A DNA stretch of 5,199 bases from Pseudomonadota bacterium (GTDB taxonomy: Bacteria; Pseudomonadota; Alphaproteobacteria; Rhizobiales; Rhizobiaceae): assembly GCA_023416545.1 (NCBI GenBank), contig JAEZHO010000289.1, positions 1-5,199 on the forward strand, given 5' to 3'. Positions 1 through 5,023 of this stretch are shown here, piece by piece. Position numbers and translations under genes: made by a program. The stretch's first letter is position 1; every line of letters starts with the position of its first letter. A model generated the notes under the pieces. It was given only the letters and a program-made list of their open reading frames with translations, searched no databases and was not told the origin of the DNA.

Positions 1-217
1 CCAGCAGCGCGATGGTCACCATCGAGCGCTCGCGCTTCGTCCATCCGGGACGCGACCAAAGCGTGCCCCACGCACCCTCGGTGATGAACTGCTGGAAAGG
101 CCGGTCGAAGGGCGTTTCGCGAGCAAGTGCAGCGTCGACATGGGCGTCGCCCAGGACGGACCGCCTGGTTTCGAGACCCTGCCGATAGCGTTCCGTCTCG
201 TCGAATGAAGCAGCCAT
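1..217 (-). CDS. pcaC: 4-carboxymuconolactone decarboxylase PcaC (N-terminal part, cut by window edge)
   Basis: PcaC decarboxylates gamma-carboxymuconolactone to beta-ketoadipate enol-lactone in the cytoplasmic protocatechuate branch of the beta-ketoadipate pathway. The visible 72 residues begin MAASFDETERYRQG and contain the family's N-terminal landmarks: RRSVLGDAHVD (about 19-29), FQQFITEGAWGTLWSRPG (about 41-58) and the start of the helix with KRERSMVTIALL (61-72). The family is usually about 130 residues, so roughly half, including the rest of the CMD domain, lies beyond base 1. The ATG at 217-215 is preceded by GAGGA (minus strand, 230-226) with 8-nt spacing, located inside the end of pcaD. 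Only four bases separate it from the pcaD stop, so the two are probably co-transcribed and translationally coupled. In rhizobia the operon usually continues into pcaHGB, which would lie outside the window. The assignment rests on recalled family sequence and context. Confidence 0.93.
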   Translation of the reverse strand, partial: MAASFDETERYRQGLETRRSVLGDAHVDAALARETPFDRPFQQFITEGAWGTLWSRPGWTKRERSMVTIALL

Positions 218-221
218 CGTC

Positions 222-1019
222 TCAATCCTCGGCATCGTTGAACAGAAAATTGCGCACAAGCGCGGCGTAGGCCGCAGGCGCCTCGACGCAGGGTATGTGT
301 GCAGCATCCTCGATGATGCTGAACTGTGCCCCGCTTATCAGGTCGGCCAGCGAGCGGACGAGAGCGGGCGACGTGGAGCCGTCGTCTTCACCGGCGATGC
401 AGAGGACGGGAACCGCAATCTTCCGGGCGGCCTCCGTGAAGTCCGCGTCGCGGATCGCCGCGCAGGTGCCGGTGTATCCATCGACGGGCTGGCGCAGCAG
501 CATGTTGCGAAAGCCTTGGTAGGCCGCGTTGTCGGGGTCGCGAAACTCCGGCGTGAACCACTTGGACATGATGTCGTCCACCATGCTGCCAATCCCGCCG
601 GCTTCCACCGCGGAGATCCGCTGGTTCCACATCTCCGGCGTGCCGATCTTGTGCGCGGTATTGGAAAGGATCATCGCGCGCACCAGGTCGGGGCGCTTCT
701 CATAGGCGCGCTGCGCGATCAGGCCGCCGACCGAGAGCCCGCAGATCGACACGTCGGACAGTTCGAGATGCTCCAGCAAGCCGACGAGGTCGCCGACATG
801 GTCGTCGATGCTGTAGGGCGGCGTTCCGAGATCGGAGAGCCCATGCCCCCGCTTGTCATAGGTGAGGATCGTGAAGTCTTCGGCGAGCTTCGGCACGACA
901 TTGTGCCAGATGCGCAAATCCGTGCCGAGGGAGTTTACGAACACGAGAACCGGCCTGCCGGCGTCCCCTGCCGTGACATCATAATGAACAGTGACGTCGT
1001 TTATGCGTACAAACTGCAT
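222..1019 (-). CDS. pcaD: 3-oxoadipate enol-lactonase PcaD
   Basis: PcaD hydrolyses beta-ketoadipate enol-lactone to beta-ketoadipate, the step after PcaC. The 265-residue length is normal for this alpha/beta-hydrolase. Visible landmarks are NSLGTDLRIW (29-38, oxyanion-hole region), YDKRGHGLSD (54-63), the nucleophile elbow GLSVGG with Ser96, the acid region GEDDGST with probable Asp213, and DAAHIPCVEAP with catalytic His241. I chose the ATG at 1019-1017 because GGAGGAGAG precedes it closely and the protein then begins MQFVRINDVTVHYD, as in relatives; an in-frame ATG at 1043 would add eight residues and absorb the ribosome binding site. It is the first gene of the operon, followed four bases later by pcaC, as in Agrobacterium and Sinorhizobium (pcaDCHGB). 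Expression is probably activated by the divergent PcaQ. PcaD and PcaC are separate here, unlike the fused PcaL of actinobacteria. Confidence 0.96.
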   Translation of the reverse strand: MQFVRINDVTVHYDVTAGDAGRPVLVFVNSLGTDLRIWHNVVPKLAEDFTILTYDKRGHGLSDLGTPPYSIDDHVGDLVGLLEHLELSDVSICGLSVGGLIAQRAYEKRPDLVRAMILSNTAHKIGTPEMWNQRISAVEAGGIGSMVDDIMSKWFTPEFRDPDNAAYQGFRNMLLRQPVDGYTGTCAAIRDADFTEAARKIAVPVLCIAGEDDGSTSPALVRSLADLISGAQFSIIEDAAHIPCVEAPAAYAALVRNFLFNDAED

Positions 1020-1025
1020 TGTCTC

Positions 1026-1031
1026 TCCTCC
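1026..1031 (-). promoter_or_regulatory. pcaD ribosome binding site
   Basis: On the minus strand a purine-rich GGAGGAGAG run precedes the ATG at 1019. It is a strong Shine-Dalgarno match and decides in favour of this start over the in-frame ATG at 1043. Confidence 0.75.
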
Positions 1032-1040
1032 GCAGATCAC

Positions 1041-1053
1041 CATTGCAGCAATG
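1041..1053. repeat. 13-bp palindrome CATTGC-N-GCAATG upstream of pcaD
   Basis: The plus strand reads CATTGCAGCAATG, a perfect dyad with 6-bp arms around one central base. It lies 22-34 bases before the pcaD start codon. It could be a protein-binding site or a small hairpin in the pcaD leader (5-bp stem, 3-nt loop). It overlaps both a possible pcaD -10 (TGCAAT on the minus strand, 1047-1042) and a possible pcaQ -35 (TTGCAG, 1043-1048). The dyad is seen directly; a role is inference. Confidence 0.4.
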
Positions 1054-1102
1054 CCTTGGTTAGGTAAAATGACATTATAGGCCGTTTTACTAACTCACAG
1101 GT
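1042..1102 (-). promoter_or_regulatory. Candidate pcaDC promoter region (two alternative placements)
   Basis: On the minus strand there is a perfect TATAAT at 1079-1074 with only ACCTGT 17 bp upstream (1102-1097) as a -35. An alternative is TGCAAT at 1047-1042 with a poor -35, giving a start near 1035. The second placement puts the centre of the PcaQ operator near -62, the usual position for a LysR activator site, whereas the first puts it near -30, where it would cover the -35. Lack of a good -35 in either case fits an activator-dependent promoter. Confidence 0.4.
1043..1070 (+). promoter_or_regulatory. Candidate pcaQ promoter
   Basis: TTGCAG (1043-1048) and TAAAAT (1065-1070) are separated by 16 bp and could serve as -35 and -10, giving a start near 1077 and a leader of about 34 nt before the GTG at 1111. 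The -35 match is weak. It is inferred from sequence alone. Confidence 0.35.
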
Positions 1103-1105
1103 TAT
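1090..1105. promoter_or_regulatory. Probable PcaQ operator
   Basis: The minus strand reads ATAACC-TGTG-AGTTAG. From memory, the PcaQ site reported in Sinorhizobium meliloti upstream of pcaD is ATAACC-N4-GGTTAA. The first half matches 6 of 6 and the second 4 of 6 (core GTTA). The site lies 71-86 bases upstream of the pcaD start codon and only 5 bases before the pcaQ GTG, so bound PcaQ could both activate pcaDC and affect its own expression. The sequence match is seen here; binding is inferred from the known system. Confidence 0.75.
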
Positions 1106-1110
1106 ATCAG

Positions 1111-2037
1111 GTGCTGGACTCCCGCATTAAGTTTCGCCACCTGCATACATTCCTCGAAGTTGCGCGCCAGAAAAGCGTGGTCAAGGCAGCGGCGACCCTG
1201 CACGTCAGCCAACCCGCGGTGACGAAGACGATCCGCGAACTGGAGGAGGCCCTGGGCGTCGCCGTCGTTGAGCGCGACGGCCGTGGTATCCGCATCACCC
1301 ACTATGGTGAGATCTATCTCCGCTACGCGGGCGCCGCGATCACGGCCTTGCGCCAGGGTTTCGATGCCGTCTCGCACGAACTTTTCGATGCCGCCACGCC
1401 TGTTCGTATCGGCGCCCTGCCGACCGTCTCGACCCGGATCATGCCCCGCGCCATGTCTCTCTTCCTCGAGCAGAAGACCGCGGGCCGGATCAAGATCGTC
1501 ACGGGCGAGAACGCGGTATTGCTGGAACAACTGCGGGTTGGCGATCTCGATCTCGTCGTGGGCCGTCTTGCCGCGCCGGAGAAAATGACGGGCTTCACGT
1601 TCGAACACCTCTACTCCGAGCGCGTCGTCTTCGCCGTGCGCGTAGGACACCCCTTGCTGGACGGCAACGCCTCGATCCTCTCCGAGCTGCCTAAATTTCC
1701 CCTCCTGATGCCGACAAGGGGTTCCATCATTCGCCCCTCGGTCGAGCAACTCCTCGTCGCAAACGGAGTTGGAAGCCTTCCTGTCCAGGTGGAGACTGTG
1801 TCCCATGCATTCGGACGAGCCTTCGTCCGGTCGAGTGACGCGGTCTGGATCATCTCCGAGGGCGTGGTCTCCGGGGACATGGCAGAGGGATTGCTGGTGG
1901 CGCTCCCCGTGGACACCAGCGAAACCAAGGGCCCCGTGGGGCTGACGATCAAGGCAGATCAGCCGCCGTCTCCCCCGCAATCGATCCTGATGCAAACCAT
2001 CCGGCAGGCCGCTGCCGAGATGATGCCGGTTGCGTGA
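1111..2037 (+). CDS. pcaQ: LysR-type transcriptional activator PcaQ
   Basis: PcaQ activates the pcaDC operon; in Agrobacterium it responds to beta-carboxy-cis,cis-muconate and gamma-carboxymuconolactone rather than to protocatechuate (established knowledge). The 308-residue length is normal for LysR regulators. The winged helix-turn-helix spans about residues 6-64, with KFRHLHTFLEVARQKS (7-22) and the recognition helix region VSQPAVTKTIRELEEALG (32-49). The effector-binding domain covers about 90-300, with RIGALPTVSTRIMP near its start. The GTG at 1111 gives MLDSRIKFRHLHTF, matching the start of known PcaQ proteins; no ATG fits, and the Shine-Dalgarno is poor (CAGG at 1098-1101, inside the operator), suggesting low expression. 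It is divergent from pcaD with 91 bp between. Its stop is 7 bases from the convergent ornithine cyclodeaminase stop. Confidence 0.94.
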   Translation: MLDSRIKFRHLHTFLEVARQKSVVKAAATLHVSQPAVTKTIRELEEALGVAVVERDGRGIRITHYGEIYLRYAGAAITALRQGFDAVSHELFDAATPVRIGALPTVSTRIMPRAMSLFLEQKTAGRIKIVTGENAVLLEQLRVGDLDLVVGRLAAPEKMTGFTFEHLYSERVVFAVRVGHPLLDGNASILSELPKFPLLMPTRGSIIRPSVEQLLVANGVGSLPVQVETVSHAFGRAFVRSSDAVWIISEGVVSGDMAEGLLVALPVDTSETKGPVGLTIKADQPPSPPQSILMQTIRQAAAEMMPVA

Positions 2038-2044
2038 GAGGGGG

Positions 2045-3112
2045 CTACGCGGCTCCCGATTGTCCGAGGCGTGCCTTGCGCCGCAGCAACATGCCGTAGA
2101 GATCCTTTGGTTCGTCCGGGTCTGCCAGCAGGTCCAGCTCCGTATAGTGGCGGCTCCCCTTCAGCTTGTCGTAGACGTAGCGCAGGGCGGAAAAATCCTC
2201 GACCGCGAAGCCCACGCTGTCGAAGAGTGTGGTCTGGTCTTTCTGCTTGCGGCCCGCTTCCTCCCCGCAGATGACGCGCCATAGCTCGGTCACCGGATGA
2301 TCCGGGTCGAGTTGCTGGATTTCGCCCTCGATACGCGTCTGCGGCGGATATTCGACGAATATCGTCGAGCGGAGCAGGATATCCCGATGCAGTTCCGTCT
2401 TCCCGGGGCAGTCCCCGCCGACGGCATTGATGTGGACGCCCGCGCCGATCATGTTGTCCGTGAGGATCGTCGCGTTCTGCTTGTCCGCGGTTGCCGTCGT
2501 GACGATGTCGGCACCTTCGACCGCTTCCTCGGGCGATCCGCAGAGGGTGATGGAGAGGCCGAGATCCCCAAGGTTTTTCTGGCAACGCCGCATCGCGTCG
2601 GCATCGATGTCGAAGAGGCGCAGGCTGCCGATCCCGAGGAGCGCCCTGAAGGCCCGTGCCTGGAACTCGCTCTGTGCGCCGGTGCCGATCAGCGCCATGG
2701 TCCGCGCGTTTTCGGGTGCCAGATAGCGAGCGGCAACCGCCGACATCGCCGCCGTCCTGAGCGCCGTCAGGATGGTCATTTCCGAAAGCAGCAGCGGATA
2801 GCCTGTCTCGACATCGGCGAGCACGCCGAACGCCGTCACGGTCTGGCGTCCGGAGCGCGTGTTCTTCGGGTGTCCGTTGACATACTTAAAACCGTAGAGC
2901 CTTTCATCGGCGGTCGGCATCAGTTCGATCACCCCTTCTGCGGAATGCGAGGCGACACGCGGGGTCTTGTCGAAATGCGCCCACCGCCGGAAATCCTCCT
3001 CAATGTAGCGGGCCAGTTCGATCAGGAAGTCGTCGATGCCTGTCTCAAGCACGAGATCCATCATGTTCTCGACGCTGACGAACGGCACTAGGTTCAGGTC
3101 GGAGGTCGCCAT
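2045..3112 (-). CDS. ocd: Ornithine cyclodeaminase
   Basis: The enzyme converts L-ornithine to L-proline and ammonia using bound NAD, the second step of arginine use after arginase. The 355-residue length is typical of the Agrobacterium Ocd/ArcB type. Landmarks in order are VPFVSVENMMDL (9-20), YIEEDFRRW (36-44), PRVASHS (51-57), VIELMP (61-66), YGFKYVNGHP (73-82), RQTVTAFG (89-96), the nucleotide-binding GTGAQSEFQAR (143-153), GGDCPGKTEL (232-241) and QTRIEGEIQQL (258-268). Residues Arg52, Glu63, Lys76, Thr91, Arg119 and Asp234 line up, by my recollection, with the substrate and catalytic residues Arg45, Glu56, Lys69, Thr84, Arg112 and Asp228 of the Pseudomonas putida enzyme, so it looks fully active. 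Its ATG shares one base with the arginase stop (TGATG), and AAGGAG (3124-3119) lies within the arginase end, so the two are very probably translationally coupled. The broader mu-crystallin family is an alternative, but the motifs favour ornithine. Confidence 0.96.
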   Translation of the reverse strand: MATSDLNLVPFVSVENMMDLVLETGIDDFLIELARYIEEDFRRWAHFDKTPRVASHSAEGVIELMPTADERLYGFKYVNGHPKNTRSGRQTVTAFGVLADVETGYPLLLSEMTILTALRTAAMSAVAARYLAPENARTMALIGTGAQSEFQARAFRALLGIGSLRLFDIDADAMRRCQKNLGDLGLSITLCGSPEEAVEGADIVTTATADKQNATILTDNMIGAGVHINAVGGDCPGKTELHRDILLRSTIFVEYPPQTRIEGEIQQLDPDHPVTELWRVICGEEAGRKQKDQTTLFDSVGFAVEDFSALRYVYDKLKGSRHYTELDLLADPDEPKDLYGMLLRRKARLGQSGAA

Positions 3113-3124
3113 CAGTAGCTCCTT
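3110..3124 (-). promoter_or_regulatory. Stop/start overlap and RBS coupling arginase to ocd
   Basis: The minus strand reads AAGGAG-CTAC-TGATG: the arginase TGA (3114-3112) and the ocd ATG (3112-3110) share base 3112, with a strong Shine-Dalgarno (3124-3119) six bases before the ATG. This is a classic reinitiation arrangement. Confidence 0.8.
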
Positions 3125-4032
3125 GTGGGGCGGTCGAGCACCTGGCGGCCGAGAAGGCTCGCGGCGAGGTCAACCAGAAGGAGGGCGGTACGCCCCCGCT
3201 CATCGAGGAAGGGGTTGAGTTCGACGAGATCGAGACTGGTAACCAGTCCGCTGTCGTGCAGCATCTCCATGACCAGGTGCGCCTCCCGGAAAGTCGCGCC
3301 CCCCGGGACCGTCGTGCCCACCGCCGGCGCAACGGACGGCTCGAGGAAGTCGACGTCGAGACTGACATGAAGGCGACCGCCCGCAGCCGACACCCGTTCG
3401 AGGAAGGCCCTCAGCAGGACCGCGACGCCATGCTCGTCTATGGTCCGCATGTCGTGCACCGTTATGGCCGTCTCCTGCAACGCCGTCCGTTCGGCGGGGT
3501 CCACGCTGCGGATGCCGATCATGCAGACATTGGCGCTGTCGACCGGCGCAGCGAGCGGAGGGAAGTAGCCGTCGAAACCCGGTCGCCCGGTGAAATATGC
3601 CACCGGCACGCCATGCAGGTTTCCGCTTTGGGTCGATTGCAGCGAGTGCAGGTCGGTATGCGCGTCGAGCCAGAGGACGAAGAGAGGCCTTCCATCCTCC
3701 GCCGAACGTCGCGACAGGCCGGCCACGGTTCCCGCCGACAGGGCATGATCGCCGCCAAGAAAGATCGGCATGCCCTCGCCGCTTTCCCGATAGGCGACTT
3801 CGGCGAGAACCTCGGTCCAGGCAGCAATCGTGCCGAGGTTCCTGATGGCCGAATTGGGATGTGACATCTCGGCCGCCGCTCCTGCATCGACGTTTCCGAG
3901 ATCGCGGACGTCGTGACCGAGGCTCTCCAGCGTTTCCGCGAGACCCGCGACGCGAAGGGCGCTGGGCCCCATTTCGCAACCAAGCTGCGAGGCGCCGTCC
4001 TGCAGTGGAACCCCGATCAGTTTGCAAAGCAT
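3112..4032 (-). CDS. rocF: Arginase
   Basis: The enzyme hydrolyses L-arginine to L-ornithine and urea with a two-manganese centre and feeds the ornithine cyclodeaminase encoded next. The protein is 306 residues, typical of bacterial arginases (called arcA in Agrobacterium, unrelated to E. coli ArcA). The metal-binding motifs are all present: GGDH with His96, DAHTD with Asp123, His125 and Asp127, and SLDVDF with Asp226 and Asp228. SGNLHG (136-141) is the substrate-binding loop typical of true arginases rather than agmatinases, and VELNP (270-274) supplies the conserved Glu271. In SLDVDFLEPSVAP the usual Asp after Leu is Glu231, a mild variant. I chose the ATG at 4032 because AAAGGAG precedes it with suitable spacing and the protein then starts MLCKLIGVPLQDG as in relatives; extension to 4188 would run into the divergent regulator gene. 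First gene of a two-gene operon. Confidence 0.95.
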   Translation of the reverse strand: MLCKLIGVPLQDGASQLGCEMGPSALRVAGLAETLESLGHDVRDLGNVDAGAAAEMSHPNSAIRNLGTIAAWTEVLAEVAYRESGEGMPIFLGGDHALSAGTVAGLSRRSAEDGRPLFVLWLDAHTDLHSLQSTQSGNLHGVPVAYFTGRPGFDGYFPPLAAPVDSANVCMIGIRSVDPAERTALQETAITVHDMRTIDEHGVAVLLRAFLERVSAAGGRLHVSLDVDFLEPSVAPAVGTTVPGGATFREAHLVMEMLHDSGLVTSLDLVELNPFLDERGRTALLLVDLAASLLGRQVLDRPTRSY

Positions 4033-4038
4033 GTATGT

Positions 4039-4058
4039 CTCCTTTCTCCGGAAGGGAG
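4039..4058 (-). promoter_or_regulatory. Hairpin covering the arginase RBS
   Basis: In the arginase mRNA sense the segment reads CTCCCTTC-CGGA-GAAAGGAG. The two 8-base arms pair at seven of eight positions (one C-A mismatch) around a 4-nt loop. The 3' arm contains the AAAGGAG Shine-Dalgarno that lies just before the ATG at 4032, so folding would mask it. The pairing is seen directly; translational control is inference. Confidence 0.45.
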
Positions 4059-4087
4059 CACGCCTGACTGGCAGAATGAACAGGTGG

Positions 4088-4120
4088 AATTGCCAAGAAT
4101 GATGGCTGGATATAGCAATT
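4088..4120. promoter_or_regulatory. AATTGC-N21-GCAATT dyad, candidate AsnC/Lrp operator
   Basis: AATTGC (4088-4093) and GCAATT (4115-4120) form a perfect inverted repeat with half-site centres 27 bp apart, in the middle of the 114-bp region between the divergent arginase and asnC-type genes. A nested GCCA/TGGC pair (4092-4095, 4103-4106) lies inside. AsnC/Lrp proteins commonly bind dyads next to their own genes, so this is the best operator candidate. An extended -10-like TGCTATAT for arginase lies on the minus strand at about 4117-4110, overlapping the right half-site, so binding here could control that promoter. Promoter positions are uncertain. Confidence 0.4.
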
Positions 4121-4146
4121 TGACACATACTGGAGGCCAAACTGGA

Positions 4147-4584
4147 ATGAATTCCCTCGACGAGAAACTCATACGGCTTCTTCGGCACAATGCTCGCCGA
4201 AGCATTTCCGATCTTGCGATCGAACTCGGGACCTCGCGCGCCACGGTCCGGGCACGGATCGACAAGCTTGAACGGGCGGGCAGCATCATCGGATATACGG
4301 TCGTGCTGCCGGTCGATGTCGTCGGCTCTGCGGTTCGCGGCATCATGATGGTTGAGATCGAGGGCCGTGCCGCCGATCGGGTGATCGCCGCCCTGCAGGC
4401 GTTCACCGAAATATCAGCAATCCACACCACCAACGGACGGTGGGACCTGATCGTGGAACTGGGTGCCGACACGCTTGCGGATTTCGACTCCGTCCTTCGC
4501 AAGATCAGGCTTGTGCCCGGGATCACGGCGAGCGAGACGAGCCTGCTGCTCGCGACGCCGCGGAGCACCCGGGCCAAGCTCTGA
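4147..4584 (+). CDS. AsnC/Lrp-family transcriptional regulator
   Basis: This is a 145-residue feast/famine regulator, the usual length. The N-terminal helix-turn-helix (about 4-50) begins LDEKLIRLLRHNARRS and includes ISDLAIELGTSRATVRARID (20-39) and LERAGSIIGYTVVL. The C-terminal ligand-binding RAM domain (about 63-137) shows RGIMMVEIEG, AIHTTNGRWDLIVEL (91-105) and LVPGITASETSLLL (122-135). The ATG at 4147 is preceded by GGAGG (4132-4136) with 10-nt spacing; the frame stays open back to 3913 but would overlap the arginase gene antisense. It is divergent from the arginase-ocd operon, so its likely role is arginine- or ornithine-responsive control of that operon, as local AsnC/Lrp regulators do for arginine catabolism in Agrobacterium and relatives (arcR-like). 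The ligand is not shown by the sequence. ACTGGA is repeated at 4129-4134 and 4141-4146 just before the start. Confidence 0.93.
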   Translation: MNSLDEKLIRLLRHNARRSISDLAIELGTSRATVRARIDKLERAGSIIGYTVVLPVDVVGSAVRGIMMVEIEGRAADRVIAALQAFTEISAIHTTNGRWDLIVELGADTLADFDSVLRKIRLVPGITASETSLLLATPRSTRAKL

Positions 4585-4590
4585 TCAACG

Positions 4591-4929
4591 TCATCCCGGG
4601 GTAGAGGCAAGCTCGGGAAATGTCCGGGTCATTTCGTCCATGCTGCCGTACACGAACTCGTCCGCGTAAAGCGTCACGGCGATGTTGTCGGCCACGGTCA
4701 GCGTCTCCTCGAAATGAACCGCAACAGGCTCTCCTTCCTTCCGGCGCAAGACCGCCTCCTTGCGAAAGCCGTGCTTCAGCAGCCAGTCGCGGGGTGCAGT
4801 CAGGCTCAGGCCGACACGAATGGCCCCGTCATCCTCCTTCGTCGCCTTGATCTTGTAGGTGACCGGGGCGCGATCGCCCTCGATGTCGATCTCACCCGGA
4901 TAGCTCGCCTGCGTGAGATGCTCCTGCAT
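4591..4929 (-). CDS. Uncharacterised 112-residue protein
   Basis: I do not recognise this protein. It begins MQEHLTQASYPGEIDIEGD. No signal peptide or membrane segment is evident, so it is probably cytoplasmic. The pattern of alternating residues suggests mostly beta strands: EIDIEG (13-18), APVTYKIKAT (21-30), AIRVGLSLTA (36-45), KEAVLRRKEG (57-66), PVAVHFEETLTV (68-79) and NIAVTLYADE (82-91), followed by a short helix-like tail SMDEMTRTFPEL. There is one DWLLKHGFRKEA loop and no cysteines. The ATG at 4929-4927 has GGGAG (4941-4937) seven bases upstream; the frame stays open to 5187, but that extension overlaps the AraC-type gene in another frame and lacks protein-like composition. It follows the AraC-type gene on the same strand by 94 bp, so co-transcription or regulation by it is possible. 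The reading frame is credible because of its RBS and protein-like composition. Confidence 0.72.
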   Translation of the reverse strand: MQEHLTQASYPGEIDIEGDRAPVTYKIKATKEDDGAIRVGLSLTAPRDWLLKHGFRKEAVLRRKEGEPVAVHFEETLTVADNIAVTLYADEFVYGSMDEMTRTFPELASTPG

Positions 4930-4941
4930 GCCTTTTCTCCC

Positions 4942-4953
4942 TTGTGTCCACAA
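4942..4953. repeat. TTGTG-N2-CACAA dyad beside the start of the unknown gene
   Basis: The plus strand reads TTGTGTCCACAA, 5-bp perfect arms around two bases, touching the GGGAG ribosome binding site of the 112-residue protein. CCTTTT (4931-4936) and AAAAGG (4952-4957) form a second inverted repeat that overlaps it. It could be an operator or part of a leader fold. The symmetry is seen; the role is a guess. Confidence 0.3.
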
Positions 4954-4985
4954 AAGGGGTCCAATCCCAGGAGGCGCGCTTTGTT

Positions 4986-5010
4986 CCGGCAGGCCGGGGT
5001 GACCAGGCCT
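4986..5010 (-). terminator. Weak hairpin after the AraC-type gene
   Basis: Starting 14 bases after the TAA at 5024, AGGCC and GGCCT (5010-5006, 4995-4991) can pair around a 10-nt loop; a competing CCGGC/GCCGG pair spans 4997-4986. There is no T-run, so intrinsic termination is doubtful and read-through into the next gene is likely. The rest of the 94-bp gap shows no clear promoter. Confidence 0.18.
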
Positions 5011-5023
5011 CGCCATCACTGCG

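Noticed and set aside
297..1067. Long plus-strand open frame opposite pcaD
   Set aside because: It mirrors the pcaD codons in a GC-rich genome; it has no RBS and a composition rich in Arg, Gly, Ala and His typical of shadow frames.
1102..1995. Long minus-strand open frame opposite pcaQ
   Set aside because: It is antisense to a clear LysR gene, with low-quality composition and no recognisable domain.
2297..3091. Plus-strand open frame opposite ocd
   Set aside because: Shadow of a well-conserved enzyme gene; no start signal or known motif.
3112..4032. Agmatinase or formimidoylglutamase instead of arginase
   Set aside because: The SGNLHG loop and coupling to ornithine cyclodeaminase favour arginase.
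3200..4126. Alternative minus-strand frame overlapping arginase, and similar frames at 3256-3864 (+)
   Set aside because: Arg/Ser/Pro-rich translations with no family features; the arginase frame carries all metal ligands.
4120..4148. Perfect TTGACA (4120-4125) as a -35 for the AsnC-type gene
   Set aside because: A -10 at normal spacing (4143-4148, TGGAAT) would overlap the start codon and put transcription start inside the gene.
4033..4188. Longer arginase start at 4188
   Set aside because: It would add 52 unlike residues, cross the divergent regulator start and bury the clear RBS before 4032.
4595..4600. CCCGGG palindrome between the asnC-type gene and the unknown gene as a terminator
   Set aside because: It is six bases long, inside coding sequence, with no loop or T-run.
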